This document shows positions 46,042 through 58,507 of a stretch of DNA of 64,000 bases, one piece after another (the stretch's first letter is position 1; every line of letters begins with the position of its first letter). A program made the translations under genes and the position numbers. Under the pieces are notes generated by a model, which was given only the letters and a program-made list of their open reading frames with translations, was not told the DNA's origin and made no database searches. The stretch is taken from contig OW799233.1 of assembly GCA_941918925.1 (NCBI GenBank), positions 31,068,421 through 31,132,420 on the forward strand, given 5' to 3'. Source of the DNA: Phyto melanocephala (taxonomy: Eukaryota > Arthropoda > Insecta > Diptera > Rhinophoridae).

Positions 46042-48330
46042 TAAGAGTAATACATTTGGCAATACCGAATCTTATAATAACCTACACCATCATGGGCATG
46101 AGTATAATTGCCACGTCGCACAGTGAGACAGCTCTAAAGCAACAGCGGCAAAAAATAGTTTTTGGCGTGTCGTCCAATTTGGATGAAATTTTCACAGTAT
46201 ATTAACAGATATATGAGTAACAATTCCCTGAAATTTGAGATTCATAACTTCATTACTTTTTGGTCTAGAGCAAGTCAAAGTTGAGGTATGCTAACGCGCT
46301 TGAAATATGTTGGTTCAATATGTAATATTCAAAAGCTTATCAATAAAAAAATACATAATAAATATAACCTTAAAGTATTTTTTTAATTAATTTGGTTGTT
46401 GTAGAATGAGTAGATAAAAAAATAAATTTAAAAAAAGAAACACAAAAAAAAATTTCTTTACAACAGAATTGTGGTGTAAAAATTTAACATTTTGCATTTT
46501 CAATGGACTAGGAAATATAGAGCAGCCCCTCGCCCTAGGTGCAGACTTATATCAAATAAAAGATTGAAGTCTCAGCTTTCATTTAAAGTAGAGGACATAA
46601 GTATAGCAAAAGTTTGCAAAAGTACTTTAAACATACAAAAAACTACAAAAAATACGCAACGTGCACATTTTGTCGCTATACGTATGTACATATGTTAGCA
46701 TGCAATAGCATGTTTACAAATTTTTAATTTTTTTTTTTAATTGTTTGTTTGATATTTTATATTGTGCTCACAAACTTTTTAAAAACAAACTGTAAAAAAA
46801 TATTACATTGTTGTTGTTTTAAATATTATTGATCAACAAACGGTAATTGCAATTATGTATATGTTTAATTCACAATCTACATATTTGAGAGTGCAAGTTT
46901 ATACAAGTTTATATAAAGTGTTAAAAAAAGTTTACAAGGTCATGGATAATTCAATAATTTTTTATAGTGCAATTTCTGATATTTGGATCGATAGCAATAA
47001 AGATATTGAAAAAATTAGAATACCATGATGATATTAAAAAATTATTGATAGAATGAAAAAATTGTTCTTTTTTATTGCATTTTAATGGGAAGTGGGTGTA
47101 AGAGTGGGCGTGTTATTGTAATTTTTGCATGAAACATTTTAAATTATATAAATAATAATATCAAATATGAAGATTGTACCTAAAATATTTTAGAAAATAT
47201 GGCACTTTTTATGTTGAGGTTGTATGGGGGGTGGGGGTAAAAGTGGACCAAAGTCCAAAACTTTATTCCGATAATGTTTGTAACAATATAACATTCAAGT
47301 ATACCAAAATTTAAAGTTATCCCTTAAGTATTACGGACAATACGGCATTTTACAAATTTCGATTGTATGGGAGGTGGGCGTAAAAGTGGGTGAATTTTCT
47401 TAATTTTTTTTTTTAAACTGGAATTGTCTCAAAAGTAACCTGTGCAAAATTTCAGAACTCTGCAATTACTCCTTGTATTTAATGCCGGCGTTGTCTCACT
47501 GTGCGTCGTAGCGTATATTAAATTAGGGATATATGTAATGTTATGAGCCCTTTTTGTTTATTATTTTCTACACAATTTTTGATTCTAAAATTTTTCATAG
47601 TTAGATGTGTTTGATTAGTCAAGCCTTTTCATTTGATGTAGTTAAGAAACAAAATGTACGTCATTTTGTTTTTGACGCCATCTTGATTTTTTTTATTTAT
47701 CACGTTATGCTATTATTGAAGCCAGTAGGAACAACTCTGTAATTATTATATTTGACCCATATATCCGCCATTTTGCTTAAAATGCCATATTAGATTTTAA
47801 ATTCTCCATACCTTTCTGAATTCAACTGGTTATTTGATACCTATACTGGTCGTTTGAAGGGATTGAAGAGCGTTAATTTTTAATTTCAACATTTGGACCC
47901 ATATAGTTCATATTAAATTTTTGATAATTTATTATATCTATTTGGTCAAGCCCTTTAACTTGATATCCATATCAAGCCTCTCTTTTGTGAAGGAGGTGAA
48001 AGAATCTAAATTTTAGGAAAAACGCCGTAGTTACTGTATTATGCTGATTATAAATATCTCAGTTTCGAATCAATTTGTTATTTTATTAAAGAAAATATTT
48101 AAGCTTGTAATTTGGTATCTTTGTTGTGATCAAAAATTTTGTACGATCTTCAGTAACTTGGTGTATTTAAAAGAAATACATGTTTAGGCATATTTACTTG
48201 CTCATATAATTTATGGGGCAATTGTACTGGATTTCAATAGCGATTAATATCTGAATTAGGACTGCTAAAATTGATTTCAGACAACAAACGGAATGACGAA
48301 CATCCAGGCCCTATATATCCTTTACCGTTA
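46042..48330 (+). repeat. Interspersed repeat copy F, split by Transib-like insertion
   Basis: The left part (46042-46118) has 'tttggcaataccgaatctta' and the right part (47504-48330) ends with 'aacggaatgacgaac' and 'ctatatatcctttacc'. These match the start and end of the family seen at 59.3 kb. The Transib-like element at 46119-47503 separates them, so copy F is the older of the two. Confidence 0.6.
46119..47503. mobile_element. Transib-like non-autonomous transposon, copy 2
   Basis: The element is 1,385 bp, in the same orientation as copy 1 and nearly identical to it by eye. Both ends carry CACAGTGAGACA as inverted repeats. A perfect 5-bp duplication, cgtcg, flanks it (46114-46118 and 47504-47508). 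It differs from copy 1 by a few substitutions, one missing ATA-type unit near 47160 and about 24-30 extra bases near 47430. It is inserted in an older repeat (copy F). No transposase is encoded. Confidence 0.82.
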
Positions 48331-51300
48331 AGTACATGACAAAATTCTAATAATGACCATAACTTAGCTATGTTTCAGATTAAATGTATTTATACGCCAT
48401 TTTTTTCAGACGACATTATTGTTTTTTTTTAGAAATACAGCAGTGGCAATTTCGAACTCAAGACCAAACTCATCATTGTTTACATTATACTTAAGAAAAA
48501 GCTTGTTTAACATTCCCAACAAATGTAATGTTAAGAAAAGCCACTGCAGGAATTGTGTGTAAAAGCCCGAATACGTTTCATGGTTTTAAAAAGTACGTTC
48601 GATTTTTTTTCATTTAATGAAATTAACTTACGTAAAATAGTTGTTTCAATAAATTTTACAGAGCAGGGCGGTATTTATCGACAAAGTTAAACACCAAATT
48701 AAAAAATAGTTTTGTAGACCATTTTAAAATTGCGAGATACTTATACTGTAAATGGTAAGGCATGCTTAATCCTAATCTAATATTAGAGCTGTTAAAATAT
48801 AATTATAGAGCGTCGGAAATTTTTATATTTTTCCTGCAGACTGGTCCATATACCACGACAAATTACACATCTTAAACGTGTAAATATAAATATAACTATT
48901 TAAAATTTAATTTAAATATCGATGGCTTAATACAAACAGGGGCTGTTTTGATATTTAATAAAATCTCGTTTTTTTTAATTTTATTTAGTTTTCCTTGTAA
49001 AATTACAGACAATTGATAAACGCCATTTCTATATTAAGCTATATATATTATAAATGGTTAATTTTAGATTACGATCTCCTTTAGAAGGACTATATATGCC
49101 AGTCTTAAAATTATTCTAACTAACTACTCGACGGAAAACATGTAACCTGCAATCGTTTGTTTTAAATTATATTATATATGGTTTTATTACATTGTACCGT
49201 ATTTAATCAGATCTGTTATCTGCAGTATAGACTTAATTAATTTCATCAGCCGCTGTGTTCCGGTAAGTATGATAAAAATCTTTTTGGGACACTGTGATAT
49301 ATTTTTGATTTAAATAAAAAACTTTACAAATAATAAAACTTGTTAAAGCCAGTCTATATTAAAAGAAGCATGTGATAGTAGAGACAATTTAAATAAACGT
49401 TTTTAAATATAATACAATTTTTTGAGACACACACATACAAACATAAATAATATATTATGAAAAGAAGAAAAACAAACAAACAAAATTTTTAAATTAATTA
49501 AGCGTTTGACTTATAATACGAACAAGAAAAAAATTAAATTATTCAACAGCAAAAGAAGCAAACAATTTATGCTTTAGAAAGAGCCACAATCTACGATAAA
49601 TATTGACCCCTAAAAGCCCACTATATTTGTTGCATTAAAAAAAGTTGTTTTTCATTTATACATACACACGAACATACTTCTAATTTTTTTTTATTTTTGT
49701 AAACATTGTATGTTTCGTGTTTTTGTTTTGATTTGGTTATCCTTATGCATGGGCAAATAAAAGTGTTCATTTGTTTTACTTTTCTGGGTGTTTCCCTGTT
49801 ATTTTACGGTTTTTCTGCTTATTGTTTGTACACTTTTAAATCGTGTCTATGAGTGTATGTGTTTAGCTCGAAATCATCTGCCGAAAGTCACAAATCATTT
49901 TAAGGGTTTTTGAACTTTCAACTGTCATCAGTGATTTTATGTTTGCTTCCTTGTATTTATTATTGTTTTATCTTTTATATATTAAAACTTGTTTGTTGTG
50001 CTGATTTACATAAGTATATCAGTCAGTAAATGTATATTAGGGAGAATACAATAAAGAGTACACAAGAGATATCGTAAGAAAGTGTACGATAGTATAATTA
50101 GAAGGGTTGCCTACTGTTTAAAATTTTTACCTTTATGCTAAGAATATTTAAGTTGGTTGTTGGCAGTTTTGTCGTTAGTAACAACACTCTTAAAGTCTAA
50201 TTATAATATGCATCAGCTGACTTAATTAACTTTCTTTGTATGTGAAAAATACAAAAAAAGGAATTCGCGACCAGAGTCACTCTTTGCCTAAGGCATCCAC
50301 CAAAATAATTTTCGAATTTTGTAAGCAAAGTAGTCTTTATTCTGTATTGCCTTCATTGAAATGCTTAATATGCTTGCATACGATCTATAAACTCCACATT
50401 TCCCTTTTTTTAGATATTTACAACAATGTGGCAATTCTGGTTAGGCTTGTTTGTTTATGTAAATAAAAACAAAAATGATAACCACGCGCAGCAACCAGAG
50501 TTGCCATTGTAATATGTTAGAAAAGTAATTTTAATGCATTATATGTATTGATACTAGACTAGCCTATCAAAGTATTCATACAGTTCTAGAGTGTTATTTA
50601 GATCGTTAACTCATGTGAAGCAGCCAAACACTGTAATCATTTGAACAATTTAATATCCCACAAAGACGAACAGGCCTGATGTCCCTTGAAATTCTTTAGT
50701 TTTTAATGATTTTTGTGTGATGTATTACTGTAAATTAATAAAATGTGTCTGTATTTAAATTAATAATTTGTTTGTTTGTTGTTCTTAAAAATAATTAAAA
50801 AAAAAAACAAAATATTTACATCTAATATACATATAAAATAAGCTCAGTCTCAAATTTAGCAAGAAATTTAATTTCATGCTCTGCCACCCCCATTAAAAAA
50901 TTTGCAGCTACGCCAATGTTTATATGTTACCTTTGGCAACACTTAATCCAATACAACTGCAATAAAAATTAAAAGAAAAACTCTATTATTTAGCAACAGC
51001 ACACACAATGACAACTGTATAGTAGAAAAGCTTAAGAATAATAAAAAAGATGAACCTAAAATGGGTTTTTGTAGGTACATAGTTGCTGGAATGTCTGTGT
51101 TTCTTTAGTTGTTTTATATTGTTATATCCTTTGCATAAAATAAAATTATATTATTGACACACGCACAAACTTGAAAGGCCCAGTAAGGATAGCGGTCTGG
51201 TGTTGATTGTATCAACAATATAGTTAGAAAATTGAAGAAAAAAAGAAAAACTGAACAACAACAAATTTTATAAAATAGAGAAATTTAAACAGTGCTACCG

Positions 51301-51940
51301 TAAAAAAGCAAGTTTTAAAACTAAAGTATAAAATAAATATGCGAAAAAAAATCCTTAATTTTTACAATTTCTTATACACAACTAAAATTTGAAGTAGTTA
51401 GACATAAGTAGATAGTATTTTCTTATAATATTTATAATAAAATGGACTTATAAAAGATAATTGTTGGCAAAAAGGCTATGGTTGTAAGCGTTTTCAAGCC
51501 TAAATATATGCAATAATATTAAGTGTAGAAAATAAAAATAAGTGTGATGTGATTATTTTAGTAATAAAATCTATAAAACTATTAAATTAAAAAAAATATT
51601 AATGTACAACATTTAATATAAAACAATGGAAATAATTCTTTTAGCTGCATATGTGACGAAAAAAACTTAATACGTTAATTAATCAATAAATTGCGATAAA
51701 ATAAAACACAAACTGCCTTTACTTGTAATTGATATACATACTATGATTATAAACGTTTTTTTATTTAATTAAACCTATAATTAGCCTACATGTAATAATT
51801 TCAATTCCCTAAAACTTGCCCTACTAATAATATTAAAATTAATAGAGAAATAAAACAAATTATTACCTTTAAATTCATACTCATACACACCCACAAAATA
51901 CGAATAACAAAGAAAAAAGAAAATAAGAAAAAATATAGGA
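48331..51940. other. Intergenic region upstream of the unrecognised gene
   Basis: This is 3.6 kb of AT-rich sequence with no ORF that I can support and no delimited element. The last few hundred bases should contain the promoter and 5' UTR of the gene starting at 51941. Confidence 0.4.
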
Positions 51941-52201
51941 ATGTATAATCAAAGACTACATGTTGCTGCTACAACCACTTTTAATGTGCAAAGAGCGGCA
52001 CAAGGGGCAAGTTTATACAGTGGTGTTGGTGGTGGTGGAAGTGGTGTTAGCAGCACTTGTAGTTCGGGTAGTGTTTCACCCATACCAATACCGGTAATTG
52101 CTATTAGCCCGGGTGATGAATCTTCTGAATCGGAAATTGAAACTGAGCCGGCAAAAATATTTCATCGTCGTGTTTCTACCAAACGAAATGTTAATAGTTC
52201 G
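51941..52201 (+). CDS. First coding exon of an unrecognised gene (5' part only)
   Basis: An ATG at 51941 opens 87 codons that end at a strong splice donor (TCG|GTAAGTATT at 52201/52202, phase 0). The peptide is Ala/Thr-rich, then Gly/Ser-rich (GVGGGGSGVSS). It then has a Pro-Ile run (PIPIPVIAISPG) and an acidic DESSESEIETEP block. A basic RRVSTKR follows, matching an RRxS kinase-site pattern. Codon usage in the acidic and basic part and the non-random composition favour real coding sequence. No continuation exon was found before the window ends. It looks like a disordered regulatory N-terminus. I do not recognise the family. Confidence 0.65.
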
Positions 52202-54990
52202 GTAAGTATTTTCAAGGCTAAAAATCAAATTAAAGCCACATTTTAAAAGGAAGCCTACTCACACTCACACTCATACAACTGTATTATGTTATGAGTTCTT
52301 TGCTAAAATTATTTTATTTATTTTTGTTGTCAACTTTTTTTTTTTTAATCATTTGTAAACTTTTAATTTATTTTTTTTAGTCGTTTTTCTTTGGTTTTTT
52401 TTCTTCATCAGTTTGAAAGTTTTGTTATACCAGAGATTGCACTCATTTTGTTTGTTTAGTAAAACAAACTTTTGTCTCGTAATTTACACTAGCTAATTGA
52501 AGGAAAAAATTACTTCAGGCGACTTTCTTTTTACTAAAAACTAAATATAAACCACCTTGAGACAAGGACTTAGAAATACTAAAGGTAAAAAAGTGGGTTG
52601 TTTTTGAAAAACAAATTTACACTGAACAAAATTAATGTTGCACATATTTATGTAATTTAAAAATAATTAAAAATTACAAATTACAAATTACAAACAACTT
52701 CTTTATATGTTATCTTAATAGGAAACTTATAAAGGGTGGTCTAAGGCGCAGTATTAATTGTTATAGCCCCTTCTTCATAACAAAAAATATTATCTTAATT
52801 CTCTGAAAACTTTTTATTTTATTTACAATTATTATCGTTCCTTTTGGTTAGATTACACTGCACAAAAGATAACTTTAATAAACATTGGGCATTCGGATTT
52901 TAGTTTAATACTAAAAACTTTTAGAAAAATATCTCATTTGTCTAAGGTTTCCTTCAGTTAATATATTGTATCAAGCACTGCTGTGATAGTTGTTATGAAC
53001 CAGCTGAAACCGCAAATTTGCAATATTAATGCCGTTTTTAAGGCACAAAAAAGAGAAAAGTCTCACCATTTCTGGGTACTATAATATCTTGAGACTCGCT
53101 GCAGTATTGTCCACTACTTAACTTGGTAACGCGGTAGCTCTGCTCACTAATATAGTTTTTTAGTCATAATTAAAAAGCTCATTACTTAATTTTATTATCC
53201 GGCTTGTTTAGTAAAAAGTTCTCCTCGAATTTATATTTAAATTGATTTGGTATTAATTTTTAAATTCAATAAGCTTTCTCTGCTCTTACATCTGACTGTA
53301 TATCTCTCAGCATCGAAGAGTGTCACTGCCATTGTCTTAATGTCAGTACGCGATATAGGGTGATACTAACATATCTGGCTGAGTGAAACCATAAACTTGG
53401 TGAGCTTTAATTTTGCTCAGATAATAATCATACCCTCATATAGTGTCCGTAGGCTCTTAGAATTAGTTCTAAACTGGCATCTGTTGTTTATTCACAAGCA
53501 AGAATGATGGCTTAATTACTGATGCTTGACCTTGTGTCGGACTTTTAACAGCCTCTAATGTCTTTGTGTATTGTTGCCTTCTCAACAGAAATAGAACCCT
53601 TTATTTGATGATTTTTGTTCGCAGAGGTGATGCAAGTGTGTGAAACCATCAACGTTTCGATTATGACGCTGAACAACATCTTTCTTCTAGTAACGAATGA
53701 ATAAATCAATGGTCTAGATAGCATCGAGTTATACATAAAACACGAGATTTGTATAATAACAACACCAAACACATGGCCAGTTGGTTTTTTTTTAGAAACC
53801 TCGTGGCAAGGCAACCACTCTGCCTGGGCTGGCGCTAATCAAACCATGTTCTATATATCCCGGAAGATATGATATCTTCTTCAAATCCCTACGTCGTTAA
53901 TATTACATCTTATAAAGGATGTGCATTGTTTCTATGGGGCTTAAAAATTTATATAATTATATATATTTATTTGTTAAAATTTAATCCCTTGGCATCGTCT
54001 GGATCACCCTGTAGTGTATCGGTGCTACCATTTGGTTGAACGCAGCTATCAAATGGATGACCTTAGTTTATGGTGGACCACCAGTAGTTTCTAAGACTTG
54101 TTAAAGACTGGTTAGGCCTTTTTCGGTGGTTCCGGTTTCAATTCAAACTGAAAATCAGACAATAGTGGTTTAATGACCCTTTGTCGTGCTACTTGCTGGC
54201 AACATTAATGTCTCAGGTCATGTTGTTTTTTTAACAGAAGTTACTTGGTTTGTTGTTCGACCTCATTTACAGTATGAGACTAAATGTTTTCCTGAATTTC
54301 CTAGTGAATAAGTTGTAATTAGACTAACGATCTGCCAAAAAATTATTAGACAGTCCTAGCTCTCGAATAAACTTATGAATAAAATGTGAGTTTTTTAAAA
54401 CCGAAAATTTCGCCCTGAGTGTTATGTCTTTAAAACTATCGTTAAAATGAGATGCATGCACGTTAAAACGCAAGCAGTGGCATATCGACCATTAACTTAA
54501 AACATATTGGCAGGACTGAGGCCATTATGGTATTGCTGAATTTTGCGAAAGAAGGTTTCCCAATTTCCAGTTGAATAGATTTTAAAATTAAGTAGGAGAG
54601 AACGTTTTAACGTATCTGGTTCAATTGAAATCAGTAGTCCTGGACTAGTTATTGAGACCATATGGTAACTATGTCTTAAAATCGAATATTAAGTGAGATA
54701 TTGATGATTAAATGGCTGTTACTCATACTAGCAACGGGATTGTGTTGTTATATTTCAACATATGTTGTTTGGGGACTATTCGGTGTCCATCGCTGATTAA
54801 ACGCATACCTTGCAACTAATGAATATATATAGACTATGGGAAACGTTCTGTATTTTAGTAAAATACATTGCTCAGCATAGTCATTTCAGTGTCTTTATTA
54901 ATAGCAAAGCAATGGAAATTCTGAATAAATAAATTTTACTTAAAATACAGAACAGGGAGGTGTATGCTGCTTTATATACAAGGGCTATTT
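52202..54990. other. Intron or intergenic DNA, unclassified
   Basis: This follows the splice donor at 52202. A TA-AAGGGTGGT MITE-end motif lies at 52732. The block 52980-54960 is noticeably less AT-rich than its surroundings and may be degraded transposon, perhaps the 3' part of the piggyBac relic that follows. No clear protein block was read. Confidence 0.4.
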
Positions 54991-54999
54991 TTGAATGCA

Positions 55000-56383
55000 T
55001 TTTATTCAAGCTGTTGTAAGACCAAGAATGATAGAATAAAGATTATGACTTCCCACGCACAAACTTTAAATGTTCTGAGCAAGTCGTGTCAAAGACGTCA
55101 CTCAAGCAGTGTTTTACATTTTTCTAGTGATAGGATCCAATGCATGACAGTTTGATATAATGTTGATAATACTATTATCATGCCACTTAGCTGCAGTAAT
55201 TTCTTCGGAAAATTTATAACATAGCTTACCCCATGGTTCTTTTTTCATTTCTTTTCAGCTTGGCATATTGCAATTCTCAGTACGGGTTTCCCTTATAGTG
55301 CCAGTTGCCAAACATTCTGCTCGCGTAAATATTTAAGTAGTGGTAAACCGGTTAAAAAGTTATCGAAGTACAAATTGTAAGGTCCCATATCTTGGGGCAA
55401 TCTGGAGTGGAGCTCTTAAATTACAGCAGCTCCTAGGATTAAACCCGGCTGCATCTTAGGCTTGGTCCTGACGTACCCTGATATAGTTTACAATTTACTT
55501 AATATCCACAGCGAGTAGGTGCAGTTGGGCGGCAAGGACGTACTGTCTGCAAGATGGTGATATTGTTGAATTCCATTACTAGGTCATTGTACGTGTCACT
55601 CTTTACTTCTCAAAACATTCTCATATACTTTGGCGTAAAATATCCTGTAAGCAACAGTATTGCGATGTAAACTCTAATTTCATTAACAGTCACATTCAGT
55701 GTAAGATTGCTTTGTAAAGCATACAAATTACTCATATCAACTATGAGCTCAACAAGATTTTTGCTATAAAGTAATTCAAAAATTCCATGGCAGTCATCTC
55801 TTCCTGTAAGTTAGTAAAAGTTTCTTCGTCACAGTTTCCTTTGCCACAAGAAGCAAACGAAGTATTGTAGATAGCGCTTTCCCAGTTTTTGATAGTGCTG
55901 TTGTTCTTTCTTTTCTTCTTGGACAAAGTTTCGATAATTTCATTGTCTCTATCTACATTATGTACACTGTTTTCTGTGCATATAGACGCATTTTGCAGTT
56001 CTACTATAGACCGAAGCATGCGACCAGGTAGATGACTAATACTAGCTTCATTTTTATCATCACTGTCTTCATCAGTCACTTCGCCATCATCAGGTGGAAA
56101 TAAAATAATATCATCTACGTCTTCACCGGCATTAAAGATATCGCCAATCTAATCTAATGTCAAGCTATGTTGCATATGAGCATACAAATTATATTTATAG
56201 TGTAAATAAATAAATAAAGTGCTAATAATACCCAGTGTCACCTACAAGTGACACTTGGTATAGATGGTTATATTTTATGAGAACCAAATAATTTTTTTTA
56301 ATAACTTCATATTAAATAATTGAAGTGAATATTTCGAACTAATAAAGAAAAACAAAATTTTGTATTCTTACCCTTTTGGCATT
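55000..56383 (-). pseudogene. piggyBac-type transposase relic
   Basis: The minus strand from 56150 reads an acidic N-terminus (PPDDGEVTDEDSDD), then NLQEEMTAMEF. Next comes TVNEIRVYIAILLLTGYFTP near 55660 and a block with KSDTYNDLV. After a deletion it continues with LYFDNFLTGLPLLKYLREQN near 55340 and GTIRETRTEN near 55290. KEMKKEPWG and AAKWHDNS follow near 55190. Frames shift several times. A short possible first exon ATGCCAAAAAGG|GTAAGA at 56383-56372 could splice in phase to the TAG acceptor near 56153. The C-terminal Cys-rich part is not found. Confidence 0.72.
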
Positions 56384-56611
56384 TTTATAATATTTTTTTT
56401 TATTACAATACACACTAGTATGTAAAAATCAAAACCACTGCTTAAAAATGCTCAAAAATATCCTATTTTAAATAATGGCAGCAATGCCAAAATAAAATCG
56501 GTTACAAAACAGGGTGCTGTCTGTATATTATTGATATTTTTATTCTTCATTGGTGTCTGTATTTATGTTCAAAAATTCCGTTAATCTTTGTCACCTGCAG
56601 GTGTCACTGGG
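56231..56611. mobile_element. Inverted-repeat element with CCCAGTG ends (MITE or piggyBac 5' end)
   Basis: Left end cccagtgtcacctacaagtg and reversed right end cccagtgacacctgcaggtg are inverted repeats, and each is itself nearly palindromic. The span is 381 bp. Flanks (aata, aatt) resemble but do not match a TTAA duplication. It overlaps the 5' side of the piggyBac relic, so the right end could be that element's own terminus. Confidence 0.6.
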
Positions 56612-57505
56612 AATTGCCGGGTATTTGTATTTATGCATACAAGATATTAAGCCAAAAAAATATTTACTTTTTAAATTTCTTGCAAAAAATTTAGGGCGTA
56701 AAACTCCTAAGCATTCATGTTAAAGTATAATTTTTTCCCTAAAACAATAATAATTTATTTAAGTGTGAGTTAAGCTATAAAGACCGTTAAAATATTGGTC
56801 TGCAACCATCATTAAAATGGTACATACAATTTTTTGTGTCTATAGAGTTTTATGTGTATTATGTATTTTACATTTAAGTGAAAAATCTCCTAAAATTGGG
56901 GAAAAAAAGAGCTTTTTTATAACTGCCGGTAAAATAAGCTTTTTGTTGGTTTGGTATTATTTCTCATGTTCGCATTTTTTCAGTTTTTTGTGCAATTATA
57001 CTTGTAAGTTAATGTATGTCAAGAAAATCTCTTTCGTCAGCCACAAAAGAAGTATAAAACATAGATGGAAAAGTATAAACATGAACAACTGCCGGAAAGT
57101 TTACACAGCATCAGAACAGTCAAAAAAACAGAAATTCACGTTAAGTTTGCGTTAACACATAAGGCTTAAATACACATGAGAGTTGTGTACATTCTGTATG
57201 CTTATGCATATTTATGTATGTACATACACTAAAAACATCAAGAGCAATAAAAAAGCATGTTTTTACCAAGTGACATATGATGAATATAAGACCGTAAAAT
57301 TTCACTCATTCATATTCATATTTAAACATTAATACATAAATTTTTAAGCATTAGCTTTAAAGTTTAGGCACTAGGGAAACTGGGAAATAAAAGAAAGAGT
57401 AGTGATCTGATTTTAAAGGAAACACAGAGTCCACACTTTCGAATAAATTGCAGTTGTCAGTAAATATATAGAGTATTGAACATAAAATTGAAAAAACTAA
57501 CATTA
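56612..57505. other. AT-rich stretch, nothing recognised
   Basis: A 112-codon open frame at 56817-57155 exists but its composition (Phe, Ser, Cys, Lys) looks like AT-rich non-coding DNA. No repeat ends are seen. Confidence 0.35.
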
Positions 57506-57666
57506 ACTGCCTGTTCAACGATGTCGAAAGAAAACCCAAGCGAAATTTCATTCGTACAAATACGTTGAAAACAAAAACAAATTTTTAGTTTTTGTTGTTG
57601 CTTTCAATACATTTGTACGAATGAAATTTCGCTTGGGTTTTCTTTCGACATCGTTGAACAGGCAGT
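57506..57666. repeat. 161-bp near-perfect palindrome
   Basis: The first 56 bases (57506-57561) are the exact reverse complement of 57611-57666. Partial complementarity continues toward the centre (tgaaaacaaaaac against gttgttgctttca). Transcribed RNA would fold into a long hairpin. No flanking duplication is clear. It could be a foldback MITE or a hairpin-RNA locus. Confidence 0.95.
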
Positions 57667-57869
57667 AAAATAATTTAACAATGTTATATAACAATTCCAT
57701 TATAGCTGATATTGAGTAACATTTCAAAATAAACTGTGATAAACTTAAAAACCTCACTGTTGTATTTATTACAAAACTACGCAACTAAACTACGCGTCAA
57801 ATCAAGTATACAGTTACAGTTCAAGTAAGCCCTGATATTGGCATTGTTTATGGTCCTTCGTATCAGAAA

Positions 57870-58310
57870 TAATTACCAAGACCCCAATTCCCCTTCGAAA
57901 GTATTGTAATTTTAGTAACCAGCTGCCGTTGTAGTGCTAGCTTGTGGCTGTGTTACAGTGCTGACTTAGACAGTTGGATCATAAACTAAATCATTTGCAA
58001 CGACTTTTTGTGAGATATTATTGGGATTGTTACAAATTAAATTAAAAGCTGCTGTTGAGCCAAGTACCTAGGCTTAGTTTGATGTGTGCATATGTGGCGG
58101 CAGTCTGCATAGCTTGAGCGGAAGTAGCTTCAGTGTAGGTGTGGAGTCTAGATAAAAATGTTTAGGATGTAGTTGACATCATTATATATAAAGGTGCTTG
58201 ATTTTTTTACTTCTGTTGCATTTGAACTTATTACAATTGCTGCTGCTAATGATTGTCTATACGTATAAATTCCAAAGCCGCTTGGCTTCCCACGGTAGCT
58301 TGATTTTGTC
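57870..58310 (-). pseudogene. Possible degenerate coding remnant, Thr/Ala/Gln-rich
   Basis: Minus-strand frames show coherent low-complexity stretches. These are KRGQNQATVGSQAALEF near 58300, AQAMQTAATYA near 58095, and NPNNISQKVVANDLVYDPTV near 58010. VTQPQASTTTAAGY lies near 57930. Stops and shifts lie between them. No family is recognised. It may be a processed or truncated copy of a host gene with a Q/T/A-rich disordered region, or chance composition. Confidence 0.35.
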
Positions 58311-58507
58311 CTCGTTTATTTGATTTTTTATAATTTTGTAGCTTATAGCCAGTATCATTGTTTTTAATTTGGAATACTTTATTTTTTCACAATATTTTTC
58401 ACTTCAAATATATTAAGTAAAGAAAACAAAAAAAAAAGAAATTCTGACAACTTGGTACTTACCAGCTGACGATCAGCTAACGAGTCTACCTAGTTTTATT
58501 GTACAAT

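Noticed and set aside
56817..57155. 112-codon open frame
   Set aside because: Phe/Ser/Lys-rich composition expected from AT-rich DNA, with no motif or splice context.
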